A stretch of 52,264 nucleotides of DNA, from positions 1-52,264 of the forward strand of contig JAGPCC010000005.1 of NCBI GenBank assembly GCA_018058245.1. The letters run 5' to 3'. The notes beneath the pieces are model-generated. The model saw only the letters and a program-made list of their open reading frames with translations. It searched no databases and was not told where the DNA came from. Positions 16,908 through 24,688 of this stretch are shown one piece after another. Source of the stretch: Verrucomicrobiales bacterium. Lineage in GTDB: Bacteria; Verrucomicrobiota; Verrucomicrobiia; Verrucomicrobiales; DEV007. The position numbers and the translations under genes are program-made. Every line of letters starts with the position of its first letter. The stretch's first letter is position 1.

Positions 16908-17363
16908 TCACGCCTGATACTCGGCCCAGGAACTCGACGTCTCCCATACCTTCACCGAGACGACACGGACGGAATCTCGCAGCGGGAAAGCGGTCGCCCC
17001 GACAGCCCGATAGGTCTCAAGAGAATTCCGGAGATGGCGGAAAATATCACGTGCGAGAACCTCGGTGGTCGGGTCCTCGGATTGATATCCGATGACCCGT
17101 TCCCCGTAGCGGGCTTTGAACTCTTCGTAGGCCGGATCGTCGGTATTCATGCACATGGCGTGGTCATACAGATCGAGATAGTCCGTGAGAATGAGTTTCA
17201 ACACCTTGAAGTCACAGACCATCTCGTGATCATCCAAATCGGGGGCTTCGAGGAGGCACTCCACTTTCCGCGAATGGCCGTGGGGAAAACGGCATTTATC
17301 GGGATGCTTGCTCAGCATGTGACCGTTCTCAATTTCAAAGATTTTACAGATGCGATAGGCCAT
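16908..17363 (-). CDS. queD: 6-carboxy-5,6,7,8-tetrahydropterin synthase family protein (QueD/PTPS)
   Basis: A 151-residue PTPS-family enzyme. Zinc ligands are visible: H15 in IENGHML and the pair in CRFPHGHSRKVE (H28 and H30), with the catalytic Cys at the start of that motif (CxxxHGH). Later conserved parts are MVCDFKVLKLILTDYLDLYD and a Glu-Asp-Pro-Thr-Thr-Glu stretch (SEDPTTEVLARDIF). QueD makes the carboxy-tetrahydropterin precursor of queuosine tRNA modification from dihydroneopterin triphosphate. No queC, queE or queF is adjacent, so assignment to queuosine rather than another pterin pathway is inference from the family. It is convergent with the 3D-domain gene (20 bases apart). Confidence 0.87.
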   Translation of the reverse strand: MAYRICKIFEIENGHMLSKHPDKCRFPHGHSRKVECLLEAPDLDDHEMVCDFKVLKLILTDYLDLYDHAMCMNTDDPAYEEFKARYGERVIGYQSEDPTTEVLARDIFRHLRNSLETYRAVGATAFPLRDSVRVVSVKVWETSSSWAEYQA

Positions 17364-17450
17364 GATTTACCAGAAACCTCTTCGCATGGGCAGGGACAAA
17401 CGCAAGTCATAGGTCATCGAAAGAGGGCTATCGCTGCGGTTCGATCCTGC

Positions 17451-17774
17451 TCACTTGCCAAACATGAGGTCTCCAGAATTCCCCTGCGAGAGCAGGTAGG
17501 CGAGGAGATCGAGGGCGTCGTCTTTGGAGAGACGGTTGAGAAGTCCGGGTGGCATCATGCTTACGGGAGGGTTTTTCATCAACTGGAGACGTTTGCGGTC
17601 CACTGAGCCGATTTCATCTGGATTCATCATGTTCGTGTTCTCCATGATGGAGTCGCCGTTGAGATTCATGACCCGCCCTGTGATGATGGAACCCGCCCCG
17701 CTCAGCGTCCACGGACAAAGCTCCGCTCCCTCCCTCCCGACCCGGCATTGATCCCTCAGCGTTCCACCCCTCGG
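17451..17774 (-). pseudogene. fossil of a PVC-type heme-binding/cytochrome protein C-terminus
   Basis: On the reverse strand a frame runs from just after TGA 17775-17777 to TGA 17451. It contains SIITGRVMNLNGDSIMENTN, NPPVSMMPPGLLNRLSKDDA and LDLLAYLLSQGNSGDLMFGK, the typical last 70-90 residues of large PVC heme-binding proteins (the Met of SMMPPGLL is the probable axial ligand region). There is no heme CxxCH, no credible start before ATG 17669, and upstream of residue PWTLSGAG the resemblance disappears. The proS stop at 17830 leaves no room for the missing protein. I read it as the truncated end of a lost gene rather than a working 72-residue protein. Confidence 0.65.
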
Positions 17775-17829
17775 TCAGTCCCTTCAACCGATCCTGCGGG
17801 CAGGCCACCTCACCTGACACTGGTCCTTC

Positions 17830-19356
17830 TCAGTAACTCTTTGCGAAGATCACTCTTCCGGCGGCCGGTTTTCCGGTCAGCACGCAGGTTCCTACACTGC
17901 CGCGAAGTTCCGGATCATTCGGAATACAGCGCACGGTGACTTTGAGTTCTTGCTTCAGGGTTTCTTCGTCCTCGGACGTGCCGGCCCAGTGGACGAGGGC
18001 AAAACCACCGTGGATTTCGGGCTGATCTCCCTTCGCGGGCGTAAAGAAGCGACGGAATTCCTCGATGGATGTGATTTCCACGGTATGTTGCTTCCGGAAG
18101 TCGAGGGCGCGCTGGAGCAGGGTATCCTGGATGGACTGGAGGATCTCCCCGATCCCACCGACGACTTCGGCGGCGGGCAGAAATTGTTTCTCCTTTGGCG
18201 AAAGATCGCGGCGGGCGAGGGCAACGGAACCATTTTCCAGATCCCGAGGGCCGATTTCAATACGGACGGGAACTCCTTTTTTGATCCATTCCCAGTTCTT
18301 GACCCCACCACCGAGATCCCGTTTGTCGATCTCGACCAGCACTGGTCGTCCGTGGAATGTCTGGGCGCTGAGGTCTGCGGCGAGCTTTTGACAGGCTTCG
18401 AGGATCGGGACTTCATGCTCCGGTTTTGGCATCACGGGCAGGATCACGACATGGGTGGGTGCAACGCGGGGAGGGAGAATGAGGCCGTCATCGTCAGAAT
18501 GCGCCATCAACAAGGTCCCGATCATCCGGGTGCTGACCCCCCAACTGGTGGTCCAGGCGAACTCGCGCTTGCCTTCACGCCCCTCGAACTCGATCCCGGC
18601 GGCTTTTGCGAAATTCTGCCCGAGGAAGTGCGATGTGCCGGCCTGGATGGCTTTTCGATCCTGTACCATTGCTTCCACGGTGAAGGTGTTCGTCGCACCC
18701 GGAAAACGCTCTGCTTCGGTTTTTTCCCCGGCGATGACTGGCACGGCAAGGTGGTCTGTCAGAAATCGCTCGTAAACTCCGTGCATTTTTGTGGTTTCCT
18801 CCATCGCTTCTTCGAAGGTTTCGTGGGCAGTATGCCCCTCCTGCCAGAGGAACTCTGCGGTGCGGAGGAAGAGGCGGGGGCGCATTTCCCACCGCATCAC
18901 GTTTGCCCATTGATTGATCAGGAGCGGAAGGTCCCGGTAGCTCTGCACCCACCTCGCAAATGCGGCCCCGATGATCGTCTCGGAGGTCGGCCGGATCACA
19001 TACGGCTCGGACAATTTTCCTGCGGGAACCATTTTCCCATCCTGTAGTTCGAGTCGGTGATGTGTCACGACGGCACATTCGGTGGCGAACCCTTCCACAT
19101 GAGACGCTTCTTTTTCGAGATAACTCACCGGAATCAGGAGGGGGAAATACGCATTTTTGTGACCGGTTGCTTTGAACCAGACATCCAGTTGCTGCTGGAT
19201 CTGCTCCCAGATTCCATACCCCCAGGGTTTGATCACCATACAGCCGCGCACCTCGGAGTTTTCAGCGAGATCGGCGGCTCGCACGACCTGTTGATACCAT
19301 TCGGGGAAATTCTCTTCCCTCGAGGGGGAAATTGCGTTCTGAGGAGCCTTGGCCAT
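17830..19356 (-). CDS. proS: prolyl-tRNA synthetase, archaeal/eukaryal (type 3) form
   Basis: A 508-residue class II synthetase attaching proline to tRNA-Pro. The N-terminus (FPEWYQQVVRAADLAENSEV, RGCMVIKPWGYGIWEQIQQQ) and the absence of an INS editing insert mark the archaeal/eukaryal-type enzyme. Motif 2 is NVMRWEMRPRLFLRTAEFLW followed by QEGHTAH, motif 3 lies near WGVSTRMIGTLLMAHSD. The anticodon-binding domain starts around ATHVVILPVMP-like residues, and a zinc-less C-terminal domain ends in FAKSY, the terminal Tyr characteristic of this form. It is divergent from the MOSC gene (93-base gap). No other synthetase is nearby. Confidence 0.96.
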   Translation of the reverse strand: MAKAPQNAISPSREENFPEWYQQVVRAADLAENSEVRGCMVIKPWGYGIWEQIQQQLDVWFKATGHKNAYFPLLIPVSYLEKEASHVEGFATECAVVTHHRLELQDGKMVPAGKLSEPYVIRPTSETIIGAAFARWVQSYRDLPLLINQWANVMRWEMRPRLFLRTAEFLWQEGHTAHETFEEAMEETTKMHGVYERFLTDHLAVPVIAGEKTEAERFPGATNTFTVEAMVQDRKAIQAGTSHFLGQNFAKAAGIEFEGREGKREFAWTTSWGVSTRMIGTLLMAHSDDDGLILPPRVAPTHVVILPVMPKPEHEVPILEACQKLAADLSAQTFHGRPVLVEIDKRDLGGGVKNWEWIKKGVPVRIEIGPRDLENGSVALARRDLSPKEKQFLPAAEVVGGIGEILQSIQDTLLQRALDFRKQHTVEITSIEEFRRFFTPAKGDQPEIHGGFALVHWAGTSEDEETLKQELKVTVRCIPNDPELRGSVGTCVLTGKPAAGRVIFAKSY

Positions 19357-19449
19357 GAGATTCGGGGTATTTCAAAAAAACGGATGCTGCGGGACCGTAT
19401 CCATACCCGAGCGAATTGCCAGCAGGGATATTCGCACTTACCGTAAAGG

Positions 19450-19926
19450 GTGAAAGTTCTCCACCTCTTCCTTTCCCCTGCGCACATCTATGTCGGCCAC
19501 TTCGGCGGGCCTTCGGGAACCACTCCTGCGGTGGAGGTTGACGAGATGAATTGTGTCGCCGGAAGTGGAATCATCGGAGACCGATATTGCAATCACAAGC
19601 CTGACTACATCGGGCAGATTACTTTTTTTGAAATCGAAACTCACCGTCGGCTCTGTGAGGCGTTTGGCATTTTTGATAAAAGTCCCGCGACCTACCGCCG
19701 CAACGTCATTGTTGAAGGGCAGGACCTCAATGAGCTGATAGGGAAGGAATTCGAAATTCAAGGAGTGCGGTTTCTGGGGACGGAAGAGTCCAAACCCTGC
19801 CTCTGGATGAATGAGGCCTTTGCGGAAGGTGCCCTCAACGCCCTGGTCGGGAAAGGGGGACTCCGAGCAAAAATTCTCTGTGACGGCACCTTGAGAAGGG
19901 ATCGCAATCGCAATCGCAATCTCTGA
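19450..19926 (+). CDS. MOSC domain-containing protein
   Basis: A 158-residue protein of the MOSC (molybdenum cofactor sulfurase C-terminal) family, starting at GTG 19450, preceded by AAAG. Family marks are GIIGDRYCNHKPDYIGQITF (an early loop after the Gly-Asp motif), ATYRRNVIVEGQDLNELIGK (the RRN nucleophile loop region) and CLWMNEAFAEGALNALVGKG, with the conserved Cys in KPCLWM and the GGLRAKIL end. The fold binds molybdopterin-related ligands or persulfides; the exact substrate is unknown. The last residues RDRNRNRNL are encoded by a tandem hexamer (19901-19921) and look like a late addition. DUF2721 follows four bases downstream. Confidence 0.9.
   Translation: MKVLHLFLSPAHIYVGHFGGPSGTTPAVEVDEMNCVAGSGIIGDRYCNHKPDYIGQITFFEIETHRRLCEAFGIFDKSPATYRRNVIVEGQDLNELIGKEFEIQGVRFLGTEESKPCLWMNEAFAEGALNALVGKGGLRAKILCDGTLRRDRNRNRNL
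19901..19921 (+). repeat. tandem hexamer ATCGCA x3.5
   Basis: Three copies of ATCGCA plus a partial copy lie at the 3' end of the MOSC gene and encode alternating Arg and Asn. Changes in copy number would add or remove two residues without shifting the frame. Confidence 0.8.
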
Positions 19927-19930
19927 CTCC

Positions 19931-20323
19931 ATGACTCTCGAAATCTCCACTCCCGCGCTGCTGTTCCCCGCCGTCAGCCTGCTCTTTCTCTCGTACACGA
20001 ACCGTTTTCTGCACCTTGCTGCGCTGATACGACAACTTCACCGGGACTGGACGGAACTCCGGGACGAAGCACTCCGGGCACAGATCGAGAATCTCCGGAA
20101 ACGCCTGAAACTGATCCGGTGGATGCAGCTTCTGGGGGCGGCCAGTCTGTTTCTCTGCGTGACTTCCATGGTTACCGTATTGCTCAACATCAACGGGATC
20201 GGTACAGTTTGTTTTGTCACCGCGCTGATACTGATGGGTGCTTCGCTGTCCTGTCTGCTTCTTGAGATCTGGTGTTCTGGAGGAGCGCTACAAATCCTTC
20301 TAAATCGAGTGGAGGGGGAATAA
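19931..20323 (+). CDS. DUF2721 family membrane protein
   Basis: A 130-residue membrane protein with three hydrophobic segments: LEISTPALLFPAVSLLFLSY near residue 3, a central IRWMQLLGAASLFLCVTSMV and GTVCFVTALILMGASLSCLL toward the end. Between the first two is a charged RALIRQLHRDWTEL-like stretch, typical of DUF2721 (LTPALLFPAISLLLLAYTNRF-type start). The family is short and of unknown function. It starts four bases after the MOSC stop, so the two are likely one transcript, ending at the hairpin 20357-20388. Confidence 0.88.
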   Translation: MTLEISTPALLFPAVSLLFLSYTNRFLHLAALIRQLHRDWTELRDEALRAQIENLRKRLKLIRWMQLLGAASLFLCVTSMVTVLLNINGIGTVCFVTALILMGASLSCLLLEIWCSGGALQILLNRVEGE

Positions 20324-20356
20324 GCTCCGAATAATAAGACAGGAAGGGAAAACAAT

Positions 20357-20388
20357 GAAAACGGCCACCCTCACAGGTGACCGTTTTC
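20357..20388. terminator. rho-independent terminator hairpin, probably bidirectional
   Basis: GAAAACGGCCACC pairs with GGTGACCGTTTTC (one internal mismatch) around a six-base loop, with A- and T-rich flanks on both sides. It lies between the DUF2721 gene and the convergent fasciclin gene, so it may stop transcription from both directions. Confidence 0.75.
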
Positions 20389-20415
20389 CGTCAACTTTCC
20401 AGAGTGAAACGGAAA

Positions 20416-20934
20416 TCACTTCGGCATCAGCACGGTGTCGATCCAGTGAATGACACCGTTCGAGGTAACAATGTCCGTCTTGATCACTTTGGCGTCGTTC
20501 ACCATGACATCTCCGTCAGCCATTGAGACTGTGAGCTTCTGACCATTCACCGTTTTGACTTCACCGGCTTTGACATCGGCAGCCATCATCTTGCCGGGAA
20601 CGACGTGGTAGGTCAGAATACTGACAAGTTTTTCCCGGTTTTCAGGTTTCAGGAGATCATCTACAGTGCCTTCAGGAAGTTTCGCAAAGGCGTCGTTCGT
20701 CGGGGCGAAGACTGTGAAGGGACCTTCACCGGAAAGCGTTTCAGCGAGCTCCGCTTCGGTTACAGCGGCTACTAACGTTGTAAAGTTGTTCATCCCGGAG
20801 GCGACCTCAACGATCGTCATCTTCGACAGGTCCATCTTTTTTTCTTCTGTGGCAGCGTCGCCATCCGCAGCACGAACTGGGAGTGTGGCAACTGCGAGTG
20901 TCGCGATTGCGAGAGAGTTCAGGAGTATTTTCAT
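20416..20934 (-). CDS. fasciclin (beta-Ig-H3) domain secreted protein
   Basis: A 172-residue exported protein: signal peptide [20 protein letters not shown] with cleavage near RAA (residue 22), a short acidic linker, then a single FAS1 domain. Conserved blocks are [20 protein letters not shown], the H1 motif [39 protein letters not shown] and the closing [16 protein letters not shown] (H2). FAS1 domains mediate adhesion and are common as single-domain secreted proteins in bacteria; no partner is evident here. It converges on DUF2721 and shares the terminator 20357-20388. The 207-base gap upstream (20935-21141) must hold its promoter; no clear Shine-Dalgarno is present. Confidence 0.95.
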   Translation of the reverse strand: MKILLNSLAIATLAVATLPVRAADGDAATEEKKMDLSKMTIVEVASGMNNFTTLVAAVTEAELAETLSGEGPFTVFAPTNDAFAKLPEGTVDDLLKPENREKLVSILTYHVVPGKMMAADVKAGEVKTVNGQKLTVSMADGDVMVNDAKVIKTDIVTSNGVIHWIDTVLMPK

Positions 20935-21141
20935 AAGGAGTAGTTTTTGTTTTGTTAAAATGCCTAGATTGATTCCGGGCTTCGTCGCACGTTACGGAGC
21001 TGCGCGGATTAAAGTTGTCGTGACATTTGTTCCGCCGACAGTTGGAACTAGTTTGAAGGTGTACTTTTCCCTAGACCTCATCGGAATCCCAATACCACTC
21101 CCACCGGATGGGTCTGGTTTTCATCGGCGACATCGCCTTTT

Positions 21142-21774
21142 TTATCCTCGGCCCAATTGGAAAAGCCCGCGCTTGAGAGCCTCTGTCACTGCGTGGGTAC
21201 GGTCTTTTGCGTTCAGTTTTGCGAGGATGGATTTCACGTGATTCTTCACGGTGTTTTCGGAGAGGGAGAGCCTTTCACCGATTTGTTTGTTCGCGCGGCC
21301 TCCGGCGATCAATTTCAAGATTTCCAGTTCCCTCGCCGTGAGGTGACTGCTGTGTTCGCTTTTCGCAAGGAGCAGCGAAATCTCTGGAGAGATATAGCGA
21401 TCTCCACGACCGACCGCCCGGATTGCTTTTAGGAGCTCCGTACTGTCTTTATCCTTCGAGAGATATCCTTGAATTCCCGCATCAAAGACTCGACGCACAT
21501 CCTCTTCTTGCATGAAACTCGACAGCATCAGGATGCGGTGACCACGCAGTGCTTCCGCCACTTCGATCCCACTCATATCACGAAGCCGCAAATCCAGAAC
21601 AATTACATCCGGGCGATGCATCGAAGCCATCGCGATCGCTTCCTCCCCGCTGTTTGCCTCGGCGATCACGACGAGATCTGCTTCGTCACTGATCAGACTG
21701 GCGAGGCCTCGCCTCACGATGAGGTGATCGTCGACCAGCATGACGGTGAGAGTATCAGGGTGGGGTTTGGTCAT
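21142..21774 (-). CDS. response regulator, NarL/FixJ (LuxR) family
   Basis: A 210-residue two-component response regulator. The receiver domain (1-120) has DD at 15-16 (VMLVDDHLIVRR), the phospho-acceptor D61 in RPDVIVLDLRLRD, and the conserved K in GYLSKDKD. The C-terminal LuxR helix-turn-helix is LTARELEILKLIAGGRANKQ followed by IGERLSLSENTVKNHVKSIL. It overlaps the histidine kinase stop by four bases (21771-21774), so the pair is translationally coupled and works as one system. Target genes are unknown; the convergence toward a fasciclin gene gives no direct clue. Confidence 0.97.
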   Translation of the reverse strand: MTKPHPDTLTVMLVDDHLIVRRGLASLISDEADLVVIAEANSGEEAIAMASMHRPDVIVLDLRLRDMSGIEVAEALRGHRILMLSSFMQEEDVRRVFDAGIQGYLSKDKDSTELLKAIRAVGRGDRYISPEISLLLAKSEHSSHLTARELEILKLIAGGRANKQIGERLSLSENTVKNHVKSILAKLNAKDRTHAVTEALKRGLFQLGRG

Positions 21775-23795
21775 GTGTTGGGTAAACTGAGTTCTATGGA
21801 CGTGCCGATCTGCGGACCGGAATGTATCACAAAGGACGCTCCGAGTTGCTGGGCTCTTTCCCGCATTCCCTGGATTCCAAAATGTCCTTCCGGGGCCGCC
21901 TGCGACGTGGAGAATCCCTCTCCATCATCCGATATCACGATCCGGGTGAGGGTGGCACTCGCTTCGTAGGTTGCGGAAATGTTTGCCGCGCCACTGTGAC
22001 GCAGGGAGTTCGTTACGGCTTCGAGAATGATGCGGTGAAAGGCATAGGCCGTTTCCGCAGGCAAGGTTTCTGCCGCTTCCCCGTCCAGGGTCTCCGCTCG
22101 AAAGAGGACGTTGGCCTCTTCGCAGCGGGTTCTTGCCGTGATGAAGGTCGCTTCCGGGAAATTCAAAGTCTCCGCCCCGCCCGGAATTCGGAGTCCGATG
22201 AGCGATTCTCTTGCCTCGATGAGACTGTGCTCCACCATCTGGCGGGCTGCGGCGAGCTTGGCGCGGGCTTTGTCCGGGTCACTTTCGAGATGATTCGCCA
22301 CCGATGCTAGTTGATAGCCTACCCCGGAAAATCCCTGCGAAAGAGTATCGTGAAGCTCCCGTGCGATTCGGTTTCGCTCCTCCAGTGTCGCATTTGATTC
22401 GATCTGCTTTTTGATGAGCGCCGTCTGCTTTTTCACTCGACGGTTCAGAGCGAGCAGCCATGTCAGAAACAACAAGACACCAAAGGCGAGAATGAGAATG
22501 GCCATCCAGTACCGTGCCGGAGTCCACCAGGAAGGTACCGCAAGCACCGCAAAATCATCCCGAGTTCTCACCGAGATCATCACCGAACGAACTTCGCCCC
22601 GTTCATTCGCCTCGACTAATTTGACTCCCTTAATCCGAATTTCACTCCCCTCTGGTGGCAATTGGGAACTGACCTCTGGCGGCATATTCACCGGCACGAG
22701 CGCGTCATCGACCTGCAAGTTACTGAGGCTTCGCCCTTTCTCGATCAGTCTCCCTGACAAGGCGACTAATTGAAAGGCATGATCACGAGAAAGCGGGGCA
22801 CCATCAAGGACAGATTCCGGTGCCGGAGTCGCCTGCTCGTCCGGGACAATCGTCGCATAGCGGAGTCCCACAAAATAACCTTCCGTTTCTGCGAGTCCCG
22901 TCACCGTGATGGAATCGCCGACCTTTACCTGGATGGGGGAGAGCGTCTTGACGCGGGCTCCGTAGAGGCCTGATTGCAGGATGAGACTGGAGGGTCCGTC
23001 GACGAGAGTAACCGTTCCGCCGGTCTCCACTAAGCCCTGGCGAGTCCGAGTGGAATCCCATCGCCCGATTTCCTCCAACGGCACTGCCCGGGATTCCCCC
23101 GTTTTCTCAATCAAGTCCACAAACTGATGGCGAGAACAGATGATGTCTGAACCGATTCGCTGACGCTGATCATTGAAGAGGGGCGCTCCGCTGCCCTTCA
23201 ACCGCACCCACGAGCCGATCATCTTCTCGAGTCGTGGGACATCAAAGTTTTCGTAAAGATTCCGAAATCGGATCACTAGATCACTTTGACCAGTAACGAG
23301 AAGCCCGGAACCGACTCGTTTGTTCTCGTCAAACTTCACATCGACGATGAGTCCCTCGATCTCGATCCAGCGGTTGTCCCCCAGGCCTGTCTGAACAAAG
23401 TCCGGACGAAAATTGAGCGGTTTGGGAGGCTGCTTTGAACCGGTTTTTGTGATCGAGTCCACGATCACATAGGAACCGTAGAATCCCCCGGTAACATTGC
23501 CCTCGATCAAGACTTCCTCTCCGATTCGCGGCATCTTTGCGGCAGGGATTTCAAAAAAGAGCCCGCCAGAACTGTCCTGCCCGTCGAACCCGTCCACGAG
23601 ATGGGACAGGACCGTGACCTTGAGCGTCACTGGTGGTGCGAGACGGGATTCCTCGTAGGTGAGCTTTCGCACCTCCGCGATATTGCGCAGGGGACGTACG
23701 GACACGGGTGGGTCAAAGGCAAAGAGCCCGACGGGCACCGCCAGAAAACCGGCCAACACTGAAGCTTTCCACGCCATTTCGGCAAATCCTACCAC
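21771..23795 (-). CDS. sensor histidine kinase (HisKA_3) with OB-fold-like extracytoplasmic repeats
   Basis: A 674-residue membrane kinase. After a signal/anchor (about 7-28) comes a roughly 370-residue extracytoplasmic region. It appears to hold repeated OB-like beta units: GEEVLIEGNVTGGFYGSYVI, WIEIEGLIVDVKFDENKRVG, VGDSITVTGLAETEGYFVGL and GSEIRIKGVKLVEANERGEV. A membrane helix (YWMAILILAFGVLLFLTWLL) precedes a coiled HisKA_3 domain with H482 in RIARELHDTLSQGFSGVGYQ. The HATPase domain has N596 (LEAVTNSLRHSG) and DDGEGF. It is the partner of the NarL regulator, whose ATG overlaps its stop. An alternative start is ATG 23777. The ligand is unknown. Confidence 0.94.
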   Translation of the reverse strand: MVGFAEMAWKASVLAGFLAVPVGLFAFDPPVSVRPLRNIAEVRKLTYEESRLAPPVTLKVTVLSHLVDGFDGQDSSGGLFFEIPAAKMPRIGEEVLIEGNVTGGFYGSYVIVDSITKTGSKQPPKPLNFRPDFVQTGLGDNRWIEIEGLIVDVKFDENKRVGSGLLVTGQSDLVIRFRNLYENFDVPRLEKMIGSWVRLKGSGAPLFNDQRQRIGSDIICSRHQFVDLIEKTGESRAVPLEEIGRWDSTRTRQGLVETGGTVTLVDGPSSLILQSGLYGARVKTLSPIQVKVGDSITVTGLAETEGYFVGLRYATIVPDEQATPAPESVLDGAPLSRDHAFQLVALSGRLIEKGRSLSNLQVDDALVPVNMPPEVSSQLPPEGSEIRIKGVKLVEANERGEVRSVMISVRTRDDFAVLAVPSWWTPARYWMAILILAFGVLLFLTWLLALNRRVKKQTALIKKQIESNATLEERNRIARELHDTLSQGFSGVGYQLASVANHLESDPDKARAKLAAARQMVEHSLIEARESLIGLRIPGGAETLNFPEATFITARTRCEEANVLFRAETLDGEAAETLPAETAYAFHRIILEAVTNSLRHSGAANISATYEASATLTRIVISDDGEGFSTSQAAPEGHFGIQGMRERAQQLGASFVIHSGPQIGTSIELSLPNT

Positions 23796-23906
23796 GTCTT
23801 TTGCTTCCCTGCGAGAGCGGGTGCGGGAGGTGCTCTCTGAAGGAAATCTGGAGATTCAAACGTGATTTCAAGAGAACGGATTGACATTGACGCCACTTTT
23901 TGGACA

Positions 23907-24659
23907 ATGGCGGATATGTCGCAGAATGCCTTTTCTCTTATTGTCTGTCTACCCGGCGAAGCGCCGGTCCGTCACGATCTCACCGATGCTACCGCTAGCT
24001 TGGGTCGCAGTCCGGAAAATTCGATTCAAATGCTCGTTGCCGAAGTATCGGTCAAGCACGGAAGCCTTGTTCCCACTGCAAATTCCTTTCACCTGGTTGA
24101 TGGTGGATCCACCAATGGAACGAAGGTAAACGGTGTCGTGGTCGGGGCAGAAGGCATTGAGTTGACACCGATGGCCAAAATTCTCTTTGGCACGGTCGTT
24201 CACGCCTATTTTGTTCCGACAGCGATTCTCGATTCCACTCCGATGGACGAATTGATTGCCTCGCTCAATGCCGCCGCTCCCGGTGCGCAGCCCAAAACCG
24301 CTCCGATCGCAATCGCCCAAGCGGTCCCCTTACCCGTCGGGACACCGGCTGCTGGGGCGGCAACCGTCAAACTGGACCAAGTGCGCACCCCCGGTCCGGG
24401 GCCCGTCGCGCCCGCTAAACTGCCCGCTCCCGGTGGCCCTCTGAGAGCCCCAGGCGCTCCTCCGGCAGCGCTTCCTCCGCGTGCGCCTGGTGCGCCACCA
24501 GCGGCGGCTCCCCGAGCGCCCGGTCCTCCCCAGCCAGGCAAGCTCCCGATCGCTCCCCCTGCTGGCGGGGCACCCACTCCCGTGCCGCTCAAGAAACCAG
24601 TCCCAGGAGCGCCACCGTCCATCCCTCTCCCAAAACTCCCGCCGAAACCGGGGCAGTGA
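23907..24659 (+). CDS. FHA domain protein with Pro/Ala-rich tail
   Basis: About 250 residues. The first 100 form a forkhead-associated domain that binds phosphothreonine peptides: DATASLGRSPENSIQMLVAE (GR-S-x-x-N), VSVKHGSLVP (S-x-x-H) and DGGSTNGTKVNGVVV (the ST-NG-T motif). The remaining half is a low-complexity Pro/Ala/Gly tail. Start choice is uncertain: ATG 23907 (MADMSQN), ATG 23916 (MSQN), or the upstream in-frame 23862. It is divergent from the histidine kinase with a gap of about 110 bases. No Ser/Thr kinase is adjacent. Such proteins may serve as scaffolds in PVC envelope or secretion systems, but that is speculation. Confidence 0.85.
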   Translation: MADMSQNAFSLIVCLPGEAPVRHDLTDATASLGRSPENSIQMLVAEVSVKHGSLVPTANSFHLVDGGSTNGTKVNGVVVGAEGIELTPMAKILFGTVVHAYFVPTAILDSTPMDELIASLNAAAPGAQPKTAPIAIAQAVPLPVGTPAAGAATVKLDQVRTPGPGPVAPAKLPAPGGPLRAPGAPPAALPPRAPGAPPAAAPRAPGPPQPGKLPIAPPAGGAPTPVPLKKPVPGAPPSIPLPKLPPKPGQ

Positions 24660-24688
24660 GGTAAGCTCGATTTTGTCCTCCCCCTCGC

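Noticed and set aside
17950..19047. A 365-codon forward open frame inside proS
   Set aside because: It is antisense to a fully conserved synthetase; the residues are the mirror of proS codons.
21126..21140. GGCGACATCGCC followed by six T as a terminator
   Set aside because: The T-run is on the forward strand, where no gene ends. The stem is only four or five pairs, and the nearby genes run in reverse.
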